64,000 nucleotides of DNA, from the NCBI GenBank assembly GCA_031291275.1, contig JARLJJ010000338.1, positions 1-64,000 on the forward strand, in the 5' to 3' direction. Every line of letters starts with the position of its first letter. The stretch's first letter is position 1. A program made the translations under genes and the position numbers. This DNA comes from Formivibrio sp. (GTDB lineage: Bacteria > Pseudomonadota > Gammaproteobacteria > Burkholderiales > Chitinibacteraceae). Shown here piece after piece: positions 44,341 to 52,896 of the stretch. The notes under the pieces are model-generated. The model saw nothing but the letters and a program-made list of their open reading frames with translations, had not been told where the DNA came from and made no database searches.

Positions 44341-44838
44341 ATGCCCATGAAAACTTATAACGTCCTTTTCCTGTGTACCGCCAACTCCGCACGCAGCGTG
44401 ATGAGCGAAGGTGCTTTGAATGTCCTTGGGAAAGGGCGTTTCCATTGTTTCAGTGCCGGCAGCAAGCCTTCCGGCCGCGTTAACCCGCATGCCATCGCCA
44501 TGCTCGATGCCATCGGCTACGACACCCGCCATCTGCGTTCCAAATCCTGGGAAGAATTCGGCACGGATGAAGCGCCCAGGATGGATTTGATCATCACGGT
44601 TTGCGGTAATGCCAAGAACGAAGTCTGTCCGGTCTGGCCCGGGCATCCGACCACGGCGCATTGGGGTTATGAAGATCCGCACGGCGATAACGATGAAGAA
44701 AAACGCGCCTCTTTCGAGAAAATTTTCGCCCAGATCGTGCGCCGTACCGAGTATTTCCTGAGCCTGGGGGATGACGCGCTCGCGCCGGGCAATATCAAGG
44801 AAACAGCCCGCAAGGTCAGTGAATTCAAAGTCGATTAA
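44341..44838 (+). CDS. arsC: Arsenate reductase, thioredoxin-linked (LMW-phosphatase type)
   Basis: 165 aa. The P-loop LCTANSARSVMSE carries the nucleophile Cys12; VCGNAKNEVCPVWPGHPTTAHWGYEDP holds the two shuttle cysteines and the general-acid Asp. It reduces arsenate to arsenite with thioredoxin, which Acr3 then exports and ArsM methylates. Start ATG at 44341 has GAAAGTG upstream; a second ATG two codons on is possible. Lies 23 bp after arsR and 23 bp before acr3. Confidence 0.95.
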   Translation: MPMKTYNVLFLCTANSARSVMSEGALNVLGKGRFHCFSAGSKPSGRVNPHAIAMLDAIGYDTRHLRSKSWEEFGTDEAPRMDLIITVCGNAKNEVCPVWPGHPTTAHWGYEDPHGDNDEEKRASFEKIFAQIVRRTEYFLSLGDDALAPGNIKETARKVSEFKVD

Positions 44839-44861
44839 CCGCAGGCAGTCCGGAGCACAAC

Positions 44862-45896
44862 ATGGTCCAACCCCTTAACCGCTTCGAACGTTATCTCACT
44901 GTCTGGGTAGCGCTTTGCATCATCGCCGGCATTGTCTGCGGCCAACTCCTTCCCGGCGTGTTTCAGGCCATTGGCCGGCTTGAGTACGCACAGGTCAATC
45001 TGCCAGTGGGACTGTTGATCTGGGTGATGATTATTCCGATGCTGGTCAAGGTGGACTTTGGCGCGCTGCATCAGGTAAAGCAGCATTGGCGCGGCATCAG
45101 CGTCACCCTGTTCATCAACTGGGCGGTCAAGCCGTTCTCGATGGCGCTGCTGGCCTGGCTATTCGTTCGACACATTTTCGCACCCTGGCTCCCCACCACC
45201 CAGATTGATTCCTACGTTGCCGGTTTGATCCTGCTCGCCGCAGCGCCCTGCACCGCCATGGTTTTTGTATGGAGCCGGCTCAGCAACGGCGATCCGCTGT
45301 TCACCTTGTCGCAGGTCGCATTGAACGACACGATCATGGTCTTTGCCTTTGCCCCTTTGGTTGGCTTGCTACTGGGCATGGCCTCGATCAGCGTGCCTTG
45401 GGCTACCCTGCTGATCTCGGTACTGCTCTATATCGTGATCCCGGTAATCCTCGCGCAGCTATGGCGCAAATCGCTGCTCAAAGGTGGCCAAGCCGCCTTT
45501 GATCGCGCCATGGCAAAAATTGGCCCCTGGTCAATTAGTGCCTTGCTTGCCACTCTGGTTTTGCTGTTCGCCTTCCAAGGCAAGGCCATTCTCGATCAAC
45601 CGCTGATCATCGCCATGCTCGTGGTGCCAATCCTGATCCAGGTATTTTTCAATTCATCTGTAGCCTATTGGCTGAATCGGCGTCTGGGCGAAAAGCACAA
45701 TATCGCTTGCCCTTCCGCATTGATCGGTGCCTCCAACTTCTTTGAACTGGCCGTTGCCGCAGCCATCAGCCTGTTCGGCTTCGAATCGGGCGCTGCATTG
45801 GCAACAGTCGTGGGCGTGCTGATTGAGGTGCCAGTGATGCTACTGGTGGTCAAAATCGTGAATCAATCCAAAGGCTGGTATGAAAACAAACCATAG
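44862..45896 (+). CDS. acr3: Arsenite efflux transporter Acr3
   Basis: 344 aa, ten predicted helices. LAAAPCTAMVFVWSRLSNGDP holds the conserved Cys required for arsenite transport in Acr3; also GLLIWVMIIPMLVKVDF and ALIGASNFFELAVA. It expels arsenite with the proton-motive force. Third gene of the ars operon, with CGGAGC before the ATG. It is an Acr3 (BASS superfamily), not an ArsB (IT superfamily) transporter. Confidence 0.95.
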   Translation: MVQPLNRFERYLTVWVALCIIAGIVCGQLLPGVFQAIGRLEYAQVNLPVGLLIWVMIIPMLVKVDFGALHQVKQHWRGISVTLFINWAVKPFSMALLAWLFVRHIFAPWLPTTQIDSYVAGLILLAAAPCTAMVFVWSRLSNGDPLFTLSQVALNDTIMVFAFAPLVGLLLGMASISVPWATLLISVLLYIVIPVILAQLWRKSLLKGGQAAFDRAMAKIGPWSISALLATLVLLFAFQGKAILDQPLIIAMLVVPILIQVFFNSSVAYWLNRRLGEKHNIACPSALIGASNFFELAVAAAISLFGFESGAALATVVGVLIEVPVMLLVVKIVNQSKGWYENKP

Positions 45897-46054
45897 ATTG
45901 CCGACCGTTTATTGAAACGGGTCAATGAATCACGTTGAAGCGTATTCGGACCATCAAGTCCGGCAACGGATTGCGTAACCTACCGGTTTTGATAAGTTCG
46001 CTGCGGCCTGAACTACCCCAGGCCATTCGCGTTAGCCGTCAAAAAGGAGAACTC

Positions 46055-46363
46055 ATGCTCGAACTTAGACCGACCTGCGAGCACTGCAACAAGGCATTGC
46101 CGCCAGACTCAACCGAGGCGCGCATCTGCTCTTATGAATGCACTTTTTGCGCCAACTGCGTAGAAACCATTCTGAAAAACACCTGCCCCAATTGCGGCGG
46201 CGGCTTCATGCCCAGACCTATCCGGCCATCGAAAAACTGGCATGGCGATAACTTTCTGGGTGCCAACCCGGCAAGTCGCATAGTGAAGCATCGGCCGGTG
46301 AACCTTGAAGAACATGCGAAATTATTGGCTGCACAAAACGATCTTTCGCCTGAGAAACGATGA
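46055..46363 (+). CDS. DUF1272 zinc-ribbon-like protein
   Basis: 102 aa. MLELRPTCEHCNKALPPDS...RICSYECTFCANCVETILKNTCPNCGGGFMPRP is the DUF1272 signature: five CxxC-type pairs that should bind zinc. Function unknown. AAAAAGGAGA lies 4 nt before the ATG; the open frame continues 40 codons upstream but has no site there. It follows acr3 by 158 bp and could be read through from the ars operon, though any link to arsenic is only positional. Confidence 0.88.
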   Translation: MLELRPTCEHCNKALPPDSTEARICSYECTFCANCVETILKNTCPNCGGGFMPRPIRPSKNWHGDNFLGANPASRIVKHRPVNLEEHAKLLAAQNDLSPEKR

Positions 46364-46497
46364 CGCAACCATGAAAATGGCTAACAACGCCATCAATTCC
46401 GGCGAGCATCTGCGGCAGGCATGAAACCTTGTAAACTGCAGCGTATTCTTTCGATCCATTTACAAGCGATAAACCCTTCGCGATTTCAGGTCCATTT

Positions 46498-47109
46498 ATG
46501 CCCCTATTCAGCCAGCACTTTGATCGCGCCATTGCCTTGTTCGATGCCGCCAACGCCGTCGATCCCAACACTGAAAACGCGCAGGGCAAGGATTGGCCGA
46601 AGGAATTGCTCTATGCCCAGCGCATGAGCACCATGCTGTCGAACTTTGCGCCGCAGGCCAGCGAGGCGGTTTGCCTGGCTTGCCGGGCGCAGCATATCGA
46701 ACGCTGGAAAATCCCGCGCCAGCAGTACCCGATGACACGTGAAGGCTATCAGCAGTGGCGCACCACGCTTTACCAGTTTCATGCCGAAACCGCAGGCCGG
46801 CTGATGCTTGAAGCCGGTTACGATGCAGACATGATAGAACGCGTTCAAAAGATCATTGGGAAACGCGGATTGAAGGTCAACCCGGAAACCCAGATGATGG
46901 AAGACGTCGCCGGCCTGGTTTTTCTTGAGCATTACATGGCAGGCTTTGCTGTCCAGAAAGCCGATTACAGCGAAGAAAAATGGCTGGTGATCATCCGGAA
47001 AACCTGGAAAAAAATGTCCGAACAAGGGCATGCTTTCGCCACATCCGGTCAGGTCAAGCTACCGGAGGCCTTGCTTCCGCTGATTCTGAAAGCCATTCAA
47101 GCCGAATGA
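46498..47109 (+). CDS. DUF4202 family protein
   Basis: 203 aa, cytosolic and helical. MPLFSQHFDRAIALFDAANAVDPN, KELLYAQRMSTML, ACRAQHIERWKIPRQQYPMTREGYQQWRTTLYQFHAE and EDVAGLVFLEHYM are the DUF4202 blocks. The conserved Cys-Arg-x-x-H, H and E/D residues look like a metal-binding helical (HD-like) site. Members are often glutamate-tRNA-related or unannotated; function is unknown. Monocistronic. Confidence 0.85.
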   Translation: MPLFSQHFDRAIALFDAANAVDPNTENAQGKDWPKELLYAQRMSTMLSNFAPQASEAVCLACRAQHIERWKIPRQQYPMTREGYQQWRTTLYQFHAETAGRLMLEAGYDADMIERVQKIIGKRGLKVNPETQMMEDVAGLVFLEHYMAGFAVQKADYSEEKWLVIIRKTWKKMSEQGHAFATSGQVKLPEALLPLILKAIQAE

Positions 47110-47151
47110 TACGGATGCCCCGCTGATTAGCAGAACGACAGCAGCCAAGGC

Positions 47152-47622
47152 TTAACGCCGTTTGTGGCCGGACCGGGCTTTGCGCTCGACCTGCCGTTCC
47201 GGCAACCCCAGCGCTTGGCGCGCCAGGGCATCGGCTTCCTGGTTGCGATGTTGCGGCACCCAGTGCAATTCCACACAGCCAAACTGGCTGGCAAGCTGTT
47301 GCGCACGCGCAATCAACGGCAGCAAATGTGCGGATTGCGTACTGGCCTGACCCTGCACATAGCGCACAGCCACATCGCTATCCCCGTTAATATGCAAACG
47401 CTCAGCACCCAATTCATCCGCAAGCTCCAGCAGTGCACACAGCGCCAGCAGTTCCGCTTCATTATTGCAGCCATGCTGTTGCGCCGGACGGCTGATCTCG
47501 AAACGTCGGCCATCGGGCGCATTCAAAACCGCGCCCAAACCGATCCGACCGGGATTGGGCAGTGCCGTACCATCAAATGCCGCGGTCCAGATAGCATCCA
47601 CGGAGGAATTAGGCTCAAGCAC
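47152..47622 (-). CDS. Ribonuclease HI family protein
   Basis: 156 aa. The four acidic catalytic positions of RNase HI are present: Asp17 (FDGTALPNPG), Glu55 (NNEAELLAL), Asp81 (NGDSDVAVRYV) and Asp131 (HRNQEADALARQAL). The basic protrusion of E. coli RNase HI is missing, as in RNase HI homologues sometimes called YpdQ-like. It should cut RNA in RNA-DNA hybrids, though activity without the protrusion may be low. It overlaps the LysR gene by 8 bp on the same strand. Confidence 0.88.
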   Translation of the reverse strand: MLEPNSSVDAIWTAAFDGTALPNPGRIGLGAVLNAPDGRRFEISRPAQQHGCNNEAELLALCALLELADELGAERLHINGDSDVAVRYVQGQASTQSAHLLPLIARAQQLASQFGCVELHWVPQHRNQEADALARQALGLPERQVERKARSGHKRR

Positions 47623-48544
47623 TCACAACCTCCTGCATCCAGGCATCCCACGGCGGCGGATCACCCAGCTGGCTCACCATGTAATCGACAAAGGCCCGCA
47701 CCTTGGCCGAGACATGGCGTCGACTCGGATACACCGCGTACATGGTGAATTCGGGCAAATGATAATCGGGCAACAAAGGCACCAGCCGACCCAGCCGTAA
47801 ATCTTCGCCAATCAGAAAAGACGGCTGACAGACAATACCTTCTCCGGCCAGCGCAGCCATCCGCAACAAATCACCACTATTGGCTCGCCAACCACCGTCA
47901 ACCATCACCGACTCCCGACCGGCAGGGCCGTCGAATATCCACTCGTTGCTACGGCGTGAAGAATTGGTATATTGCAGACAAGCATGCTGCGCCAGATCCT
48001 GCGGCGTCCGGGGGATACCACTGCGCGCAAGGTAATCCGGGGCTGCGCAGATCACGATATGCACCCTTGCCAGACGACGTGCCACCAGCGATGGATCCAG
48101 TTCCGTGGCAATCCGCAAGGCCAGATCAATGCCATCCTCGACCAGATCGACCATGCGATCGGCCAGCGTCACATCCACCACCAGTTGCGGATAGCGCGCC
48201 CGAAAACCTGCCAGCAGGTTACCGAGTCGCTCGGCACCAAAGGCAATGGGAGCCGATAGCCGCAATATGCCAGTGGGATTCAACGCTTGCTGCCCAGCCT
48301 GGGCTTCTGCTTCTTCCACTTCCGCCAGAATGGACTCACAGCGCTCAAAGTAGCCACGCCCGGTATCGGTCAGACTCAGGCTGCGCGTGGTGCGATTGAG
48401 CAGCCGTGCGCCCAGATGCGCTTCCAGTTCCGCCACCATGCGTGAAGTTGCCGTGGTAGATAGCCCCAACTGCTCGGCGGCACGGACAAAGCTGCCGGCT
48501 TCTGCCACCCGCATGAAAACCTGCATTGCCGCGATTCTATCCAT
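47615..48544 (-). CDS. LysR-family transcriptional regulator 1
   Basis: 309 aa. N-terminal winged helix (MDRIAAMQVFMRVAEAGSFVRAAEQLGLS), C-terminal periplasmic-binding-like effector domain (90-295) of the CrgA/YhjC-type subgroup. Divergent from the reductase-DoxX-YgiD-RutE genes, which it probably controls. Two direct TTATCCCGAA repeats lie in the gap. The inducer is unknown; a redox or aromatic signal would fit the targets. Confidence 0.92.
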   Translation of the reverse strand: MDRIAAMQVFMRVAEAGSFVRAAEQLGLSTTATSRMVAELEAHLGARLLNRTTRSLSLTDTGRGYFERCESILAEVEEAEAQAGQQALNPTGILRLSAPIAFGAERLGNLLAGFRARYPQLVVDVTLADRMVDLVEDGIDLALRIATELDPSLVARRLARVHIVICAAPDYLARSGIPRTPQDLAQHACLQYTNSSRRSNEWIFDGPAGRESVMVDGGWRANSGDLLRMAALAGEGIVCQPSFLIGEDLRLGRLVPLLPDYHLPEFTMYAVYPSRRHVSAKVRAFVDYMVSQLGDPPPWDAWMQEVVSA

Positions 48545-48549
48545 CTCAA

Positions 48550-48600
48550 TTATCCCGAATTAAGACATTGATATTCACAAAATTACACATTTATCCCGAA
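48550..48600. promoter_or_regulatory. Direct repeats TTATCCCGAA in the LysR-1 divergent region
   Basis: Exact copies at 48550-48559 and 48591-48600, 41 bp apart (about four helical turns), between LysR-1 and the reductase gene. Candidate regulator contacts. Confidence 0.4.
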
Positions 48601-48671
48601 AAAAGAAACTAGCATACTTCAGCCATGCCTCAAACGAGAATGCGAGGCAAAACCATAACAAGGAGATCAAC

Positions 48672-49301
48672 ATGAACATCACCATCATCGGTCACGGCAA
48701 CATGGGTTCTGGTTTGGCATTGCGTGCAGTCAAGGCAGGCCATAGCGTCACCCTGGCAGGTCATGATTTGGCACGCAGCAGCGAGGCCGCCAGTAAAGTA
48801 GGGGCGAAATCTGCCGCCGTATCTGTTGCCGCGAATCAGGCCGACATCGTCATCCTCGCCACGCCCTACCCGGCTGCAGCCGAAGCACTGGCCGCCGCTG
48901 GCAACCTAAGCGGGAAAGTACTGATCGACATCAGCAATCCGGTCAAAGCCGATTTTTCCGGCCTGTCGCTGGGCTTTAACACCTCGGCAGCAGAAGAAAT
49001 CCAGAAGCTGGCCCCGGGCGCCAAAGTCATCAAGGCGTTCAACACCGTGTTTGCACAAATATTCAGTGAAGGCCCGGATTTTGGCGTTGACGGCAAAGTG
49101 CCCGTTCTGATCGCAGGCGATGACGATACTGCCAAGCAAATCGTACAGCAATTTGCCGAAAGCCTCGGTTTTGCCACGATTCAAGCCGGTGGACTTGCCA
49201 ATGCACGCTATCTGGAACCGCTGGGCATGCTCAATATCACGCTGGGTTACGGCCTGGGTCAAGGCACGGGCATCGCGCCGACCTGGATTCACCGCAGCTA
49301 A
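48672..49301 (+). CDS. NADP-binding F420-dependent-oxidoreductase-like protein
   Basis: 209 aa. Rossmann motif IIGHGNMGSGLALRAVKAGH at the N terminus, IVILATPYPAAAEAL and LIDISNPVKADF strands, and NARYLEPLGMLNITLGYGLG at the end match the NADPH-dependent F420 reductase-like / CoA-binding NADP oxidoreductase family. In organisms without F420 the members use other acceptors, possibly flavins or quinones. AAGGAGA lies 6 nt before the ATG. First gene after the LysR-1 promoter region. Confidence 0.85.
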   Translation: MNITIIGHGNMGSGLALRAVKAGHSVTLAGHDLARSSEAASKVGAKSAAVSVAANQADIVILATPYPAAAEALAAAGNLSGKVLIDISNPVKADFSGLSLGFNTSAAEEIQKLAPGAKVIKAFNTVFAQIFSEGPDFGVDGKVPVLIAGDDDTAKQIVQQFAESLGFATIQAGGLANARYLEPLGMLNITLGYGLGQGTGIAPTWIHRS

Positions 49302-49352
49302 GCATTATTTACCAGGGGGCAATGCTTGCCCCCTTTATCTCTGGAGAACAAA

Positions 49353-49763
49353 ATGATCGATAGCAAAACGGCGCCTTATGCCGCCCTCGCCCTGCGTCTG
49401 GCCCTGGGCATCATGTCTTTGGCACACGGCCTGACCAAGCTGCTGGTATTCACCCTACCGGGAACGGTCGGTTTTTTCACCAAGGTTGGCTTCCCCGGCT
49501 GGATGGCATATCCGGTCACAGCGGCAGAAATCGTGGGTGGTATCGCATTGATTATCGGCGTCTATCCGCGCCTGGCAGCTGCAGCCTTGCTGCCAGTATT
49601 GATCGGCGCCAGCACCGTGCACTTGGGTAACGGCTGGAGTTTTACCAATGCCAATGGCGGATGGGAATACCCGGTATTCCTGATCATTGCCGCATTAGCC
49701 CAAGCCTTGCTGGGCGATGGTGCTCTGGCACTGAAGGCATCACCAGTTTTGGGAAGACGCTAA
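49353..49763 (+). CDS. DoxX family membrane protein
   Basis: 136 aa, four helices. LRLALGIMSLAHGLTKLLVF, AAEIVGGIALIIGVYPRLAAAALLPVLIGAS and LIIAALAQALLGDGALAL follow the DoxX pattern. DoxX-type proteins are inner-membrane and are often induced by oxidative or aromatic stress next to small reductases, as here. CTGGAGA lies before the ATG. Second gene of the putative LysR-1 operon. Confidence 0.9.
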   Translation: MIDSKTAPYAALALRLALGIMSLAHGLTKLLVFTLPGTVGFFTKVGFPGWMAYPVTAAEIVGGIALIIGVYPRLAAAALLPVLIGASTVHLGNGWSFTNANGGWEYPVFLIIAALAQALLGDGALALKASPVLGRR

Positions 49764-49773
49764 GGACAACATC

Positions 49774-50568
49774 ATGACAACGCTGCCCGGCCTTTTTGTC
49801 TCGCATGGTTCACCGATGCTGGCGCTGGATGCCGGCCGCACCGGACAGGCCTGGCAGCAGCTTGCTGCCAAGTTGCCGCGTCCGCGCGCCATCCTGATGC
49901 TCTCTGCACACTGGTCGACTCGGCAACCTGTCGTCAGCGCCAGCCATGCGCCAGAAACCATCCATGACTTTGGCGGATTTCCGCCTGCGCTTTATACCTT
50001 GCAATATCCGGCCCCGGGCGCGCCCTGGCTGGCCGAGAAAGTCAGTGCGCTGCTGGACGCTGCCAGTTTGCCTGCTTCGAGCCATCCAGATCGCGGGCTG
50101 GACCATGGCGCTTGGGTGCCCTTGCGCGTGATGTATCCGGGTGCGGACATTCCAGTCGCCCAGCTTTCCCTGCAATCACAGATGGGTCCGGCCTACCATT
50201 ACCGTCTCGGCCAAGCCCTTGCCTCACTGCGTGAAGAAGGGATATTGATCATCGGCTCGGGCAGTCTTACGCACAACCTGATGGATGTCGTCTGGAATGC
50301 GGGGGATGACGAATCGAATGTGGCCGCGTATGTGCGCGAGTTTCAGGGCTGGATCCACGACAAGCTGCTTGCCGGCGATCTGGATGCGATACTGGATTAC
50401 CGCCAGCAAGCCCCGCATGCCCGACGCGCGCACCCAAGCGAGGAACATCTGCTTCCGTTATTCTTCAGCATGGGTTCGGCGGCAGGCGGCCAGGTACAAC
50501 GCCATTTTTCCGGAATCACGGAAGGCGTGCTGGCGATGGATATTTACAGTTTTGGCGATACGCGTTGA
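49774..50568 (+). CDS. ygiD: Extradiol (DODA/LigB-type) dioxygenase YgiD-like
   Basis: 264 aa. LigB-superfamily fold; metal ligands in FVSHGSPML (His), SAHWST (His) and GLDHGAWVPL (His) with Glu/Asp later, as in E. coli YgiD (4,5-DOPA dioxygenase). It opens catechol-type rings with a divalent metal. Starts 10 bp after doxX, so it is co-transcribed. The natural substrate is unknown. Confidence 0.92.
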   Translation: MTTLPGLFVSHGSPMLALDAGRTGQAWQQLAAKLPRPRAILMLSAHWSTRQPVVSASHAPETIHDFGGFPPALYTLQYPAPGAPWLAEKVSALLDAASLPASSHPDRGLDHGAWVPLRVMYPGADIPVAQLSLQSQMGPAYHYRLGQALASLREEGILIIGSGSLTHNLMDVVWNAGDDESNVAAYVREFQGWIHDKLLAGDLDAILDYRQQAPHARRAHPSEEHLLPLFFSMGSAAGGQVQRHFSGITEGVLAMDIYSFGDTR

Positions 50569-50598
50569 ACCCCTTTTAATTACAACAGGAGAGCACCC

Positions 50599-51183
50599 AT
50601 GATCATTGATGAAGCCATTCAGCAACAGGTTTTTACCAGCGCCCGCACCTTCAACAAATTCACCGACCAAGCGGTCAGCGATGAAACCCTGCGCCAGCTC
50701 TATGACCTGATGCGCTGGGGGCCGACATCGATGAACACGCAACCGGCGCGCTATGTTTTCCTGCGCACCCACGAATCACGTCAACGGCTGTTTCCGGCCC
50801 TGTCGCCCGGCAATCAGGCCAAAACGCTGGCAGCACCGGTGACCGTCATCGTGGCAATGGATACGCGCTTTTTCGACCAGCTGCCTACGCAGTTTCCAAG
50901 CTACGATGCCAAGCCCATGTTTGAGGGGAATGCGGCATTGGCGCAAGGCACGGCGTTTCGCAACAGCACGCTGCAGGGCGCCTATCTGATCATCGCCGCA
51001 CGGATGCTGGGTCTTGATTGCGGCCCGATGAGCGGGTTTGATGCCGACATGGTCAATGCCGAGTTTTTCCCGGATGGCCAATTGAAAGCCAATTTCCTGA
51101 TCAATATGGGTTATGGCGATGCGTCCGGCAACCACCCGCGCGGCCCGCGCCTGCCGTTTGAAACCGTCGCACAACTGCTCTGA
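50599..51183 (+). CDS. RutE/HadB-like nitroreductase-family reductase
   Basis: 194 aa, the length of RutE (196). Features of the family: RTFNKFTDQAVSDETLRQLYDLMRWGPTSMNTQPARYVFL (FMN-binding start), YLIIAARMLGLDCGPMSGFDADMVNAEFF and LINMGYGD. RutE reduces malonic semialdehyde to 3-hydroxypropionate in pyrimidine degradation; relatives act as general aldehyde or quinone reductases. No other rut gene is near, so a broad detoxifying role is more likely. Last gene of the putative LysR-1 operon, with CAGGAGA before the ATG. Confidence 0.9.
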   Translation: MIIDEAIQQQVFTSARTFNKFTDQAVSDETLRQLYDLMRWGPTSMNTQPARYVFLRTHESRQRLFPALSPGNQAKTLAAPVTVIVAMDTRFFDQLPTQFPSYDAKPMFEGNAALAQGTAFRNSTLQGAYLIIAARMLGLDCGPMSGFDADMVNAEFFPDGQLKANFLINMGYGDASGNHPRGPRLPFETVAQLL

Positions 51184-51205
51184 TCTCAACCCCGGCTGGC
51201 CTTGC

Positions 51206-52117
51206 TCAGAGCAAGGCTAGCCGATCCCAGGCGGGTTCCGGCCCCAGCCATTCAACCAAAAAATCCAGCAGGGTACGCAAGGTCGGCGGAATATAACGGC
51301 GCGAGGCATACACGCCGTAGATGCTCATCTCCAGCGGTTGCCACTGCGGCAACACGGCGACCAGAGCACCAGAGCGTAAAAGCGGCGCAGCAAGATAAGT
51401 CGGTTGCATGCTGATGCCAGCCCCCGCCAATGCTACGGCGCGCAAGGTGGATGCCTCGTTGGCGCTGATGTTGCCGCTCACCTGCACGCTCTCCTGACGG
51501 CCATCCCGGACGAACCGCCACTGGCTTTTACTGAAATGCGCATAAGTCAGGCAATTGTGGTGAGCCAGATCTTCCAGTACCTGCGGCGTACCATTTTTTT
51601 CCAGATAAGCCGGTGTGGCGCAAATTACCGATTTGCATGGCGCCAGTCTGCGCGCCACCAGGCTCGGGTCCAGATCGTTGCTGATGCGGATCGCCAGATC
51701 GATGCGTTCCTCAACCAGATTGACCGTGCGGTCGAGCAATTGCATATCCACCTGCACCTGCGGATAGCGCGCCACGTACGCTGCAATCGCCGGTGCCAGG
51801 TACAACTGCCCGAAAGACATGACGGCCGTAATACGGATCAATCCTTTCGGCTCGGCGCTGCGCAAACCGGCACTGTTCTCCAGATCCCCCACTTGCTCCA
51901 GCACCTGTCGGCAACGCAGCAGGCAATCCTGCCCGGCATCGGTCAGACTCAGCCGACGCGTGGTCCGGTGCAGCAGACGCTCGCCCAGCCATTGCTCCAG
52001 TTCGGCCAGATAGCGCGTGACCATGGCACGCGACATATCCAGCTTGTCTGCAGCAGCAGTCTGGCTGCCGGTATCGACGACTTCGACAAATACACGCATT
52101 GCGGTGATTCGATCCAC
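51206..52117 (-). CDS. LysR-family transcriptional regulator 2
   Basis: 303 aa. Winged helix (MDRITAMRVFVEVVDTGSQTAAADKLDMSRAMVTRYL) and effector domain; similar along its length to LysR-1, so the two are paralogues from the same subgroup. Divergent from an NAD(P)-binding protein and a DsbA-type gene, its likely targets. ATTTAT-GCA-ATAAAT (52128-52142) lies just upstream. Confidence 0.92.
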   Translation of the reverse strand: MDRITAMRVFVEVVDTGSQTAAADKLDMSRAMVTRYLAELEQWLGERLLHRTTRRLSLTDAGQDCLLRCRQVLEQVGDLENSAGLRSAEPKGLIRITAVMSFGQLYLAPAIAAYVARYPQVQVDMQLLDRTVNLVEERIDLAIRISNDLDPSLVARRLAPCKSVICATPAYLEKNGTPQVLEDLAHHNCLTYAHFSKSQWRFVRDGRQESVQVSGNISANEASTLRAVALAGAGISMQPTYLAAPLLRSGALVAVLPQWQPLEMSIYGVYASRRYIPPTLRTLLDFLVEWLGPEPAWDRLALL

Positions 52118-52127
52118 TATTAGCTCG

Positions 52128-52191
52128 ATTTATGCAATAAATATGTGATTGATACGCGGCTTTTTGCTGCATTTCAAGCAACTAAAATGCA
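52128..52191. promoter_or_regulatory. Palindromes in the LysR-2 divergent region
   Basis: ATTTAT-GCA-ATAAAT (52128-52142) fits a T-N11-A LysR box. A second repeat TGCATTT-N10-AAATGCA spans 52168-52191. Both lie between LysR-2 and the SDR-like gene. Confidence 0.5.
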
Positions 52192-52224
52192 ATCACTTTC
52201 AACGCACGGCACAAGGAACAAAAA

Positions 52225-52872
52225 ATGAAAATTGCACTGATCGGCGCTACCGGCAAAATAGGTCAGGAAATTGCCAAGGAAATCCTGCAACATCAGCACA
52301 GCCTGACCGTACTGACTCGCAGCAATAAAACGTTGCCAACTGAGCTTGCCGGCGCACAACAAAAAGTCGTCGATATTCTGGATGTTGCGGCACTCACCGA
52401 AGCCGTGCGCGGCCATGATGTGATCGCCAGTGCCTATGGCCCAGACATGACCAAGCCGATTGCCATGGACCAGGTTGCCGAAACAGCACGCGCCCTGATC
52501 GCCGCAGCCCGTGCTGCCGGGGTCAAACGTGTGGTAGTCATCGGTGGTGCCGGTAGCCTGGAAGTCGCCCCGGGCGTACAACTGGTGGATATTCCTGAAT
52601 TCCCGGCAGCCTACAAACCCGTGGCACTGGCCCACCGCGAGGCATTCAATATTTATCGCAGCGTGACCGATCTGGACTGGACCTTCTTCGCGCCGGCGGC
52701 GATGATTGCCCCGGGCGAAAAGAAAGGCAACTATCGTGTCGGTGAAGGCAAGCTGCTGACCGATGCTGCAGGCAACAGTGCAATTTCCTATTGCGATTAC
52801 GCCGAAGCCTTCGCAGCCGAACTAGAACAGGGCACGCACCGCAAAGCGATCATCACTGTCGCATATAACTGA
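52225..52872 (+). CDS. NAD(P)H-binding SDR-like protein (YwnB/NmrA-type)
   Basis: 215 aa. N-terminal GATGKIGQEIAKEI nucleotide motif, VDILDVAALTEAVRGHDVIASAYG, VKRVVVIGGAGSLEV and DLDWTFFAPAAMIAPGEKKGNYRVG are typical of atypical SDR proteins that bind NAD(P) and act as redox sensors or reductases, with no clear Tyr-x-x-x-Lys. AAGGAACAAAAA precedes the ATG. Probably controlled by LysR-2. Confidence 0.9.
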   Translation: MKIALIGATGKIGQEIAKEILQHQHSLTVLTRSNKTLPTELAGAQQKVVDILDVAALTEAVRGHDVIASAYGPDMTKPIAMDQVAETARALIAAARAAGVKRVVVIGGAGSLEVAPGVQLVDIPEFPAAYKPVALAHREAFNIYRSVTDLDWTFFAPAAMIAPGEKKGNYRVGEGKLLTDAAGNSAISYCDYAEAFAAELEQGTHRKAIITVAYN

Positions 52873-52896
52873 ACGGCTGCAATACGAGGAAACATC

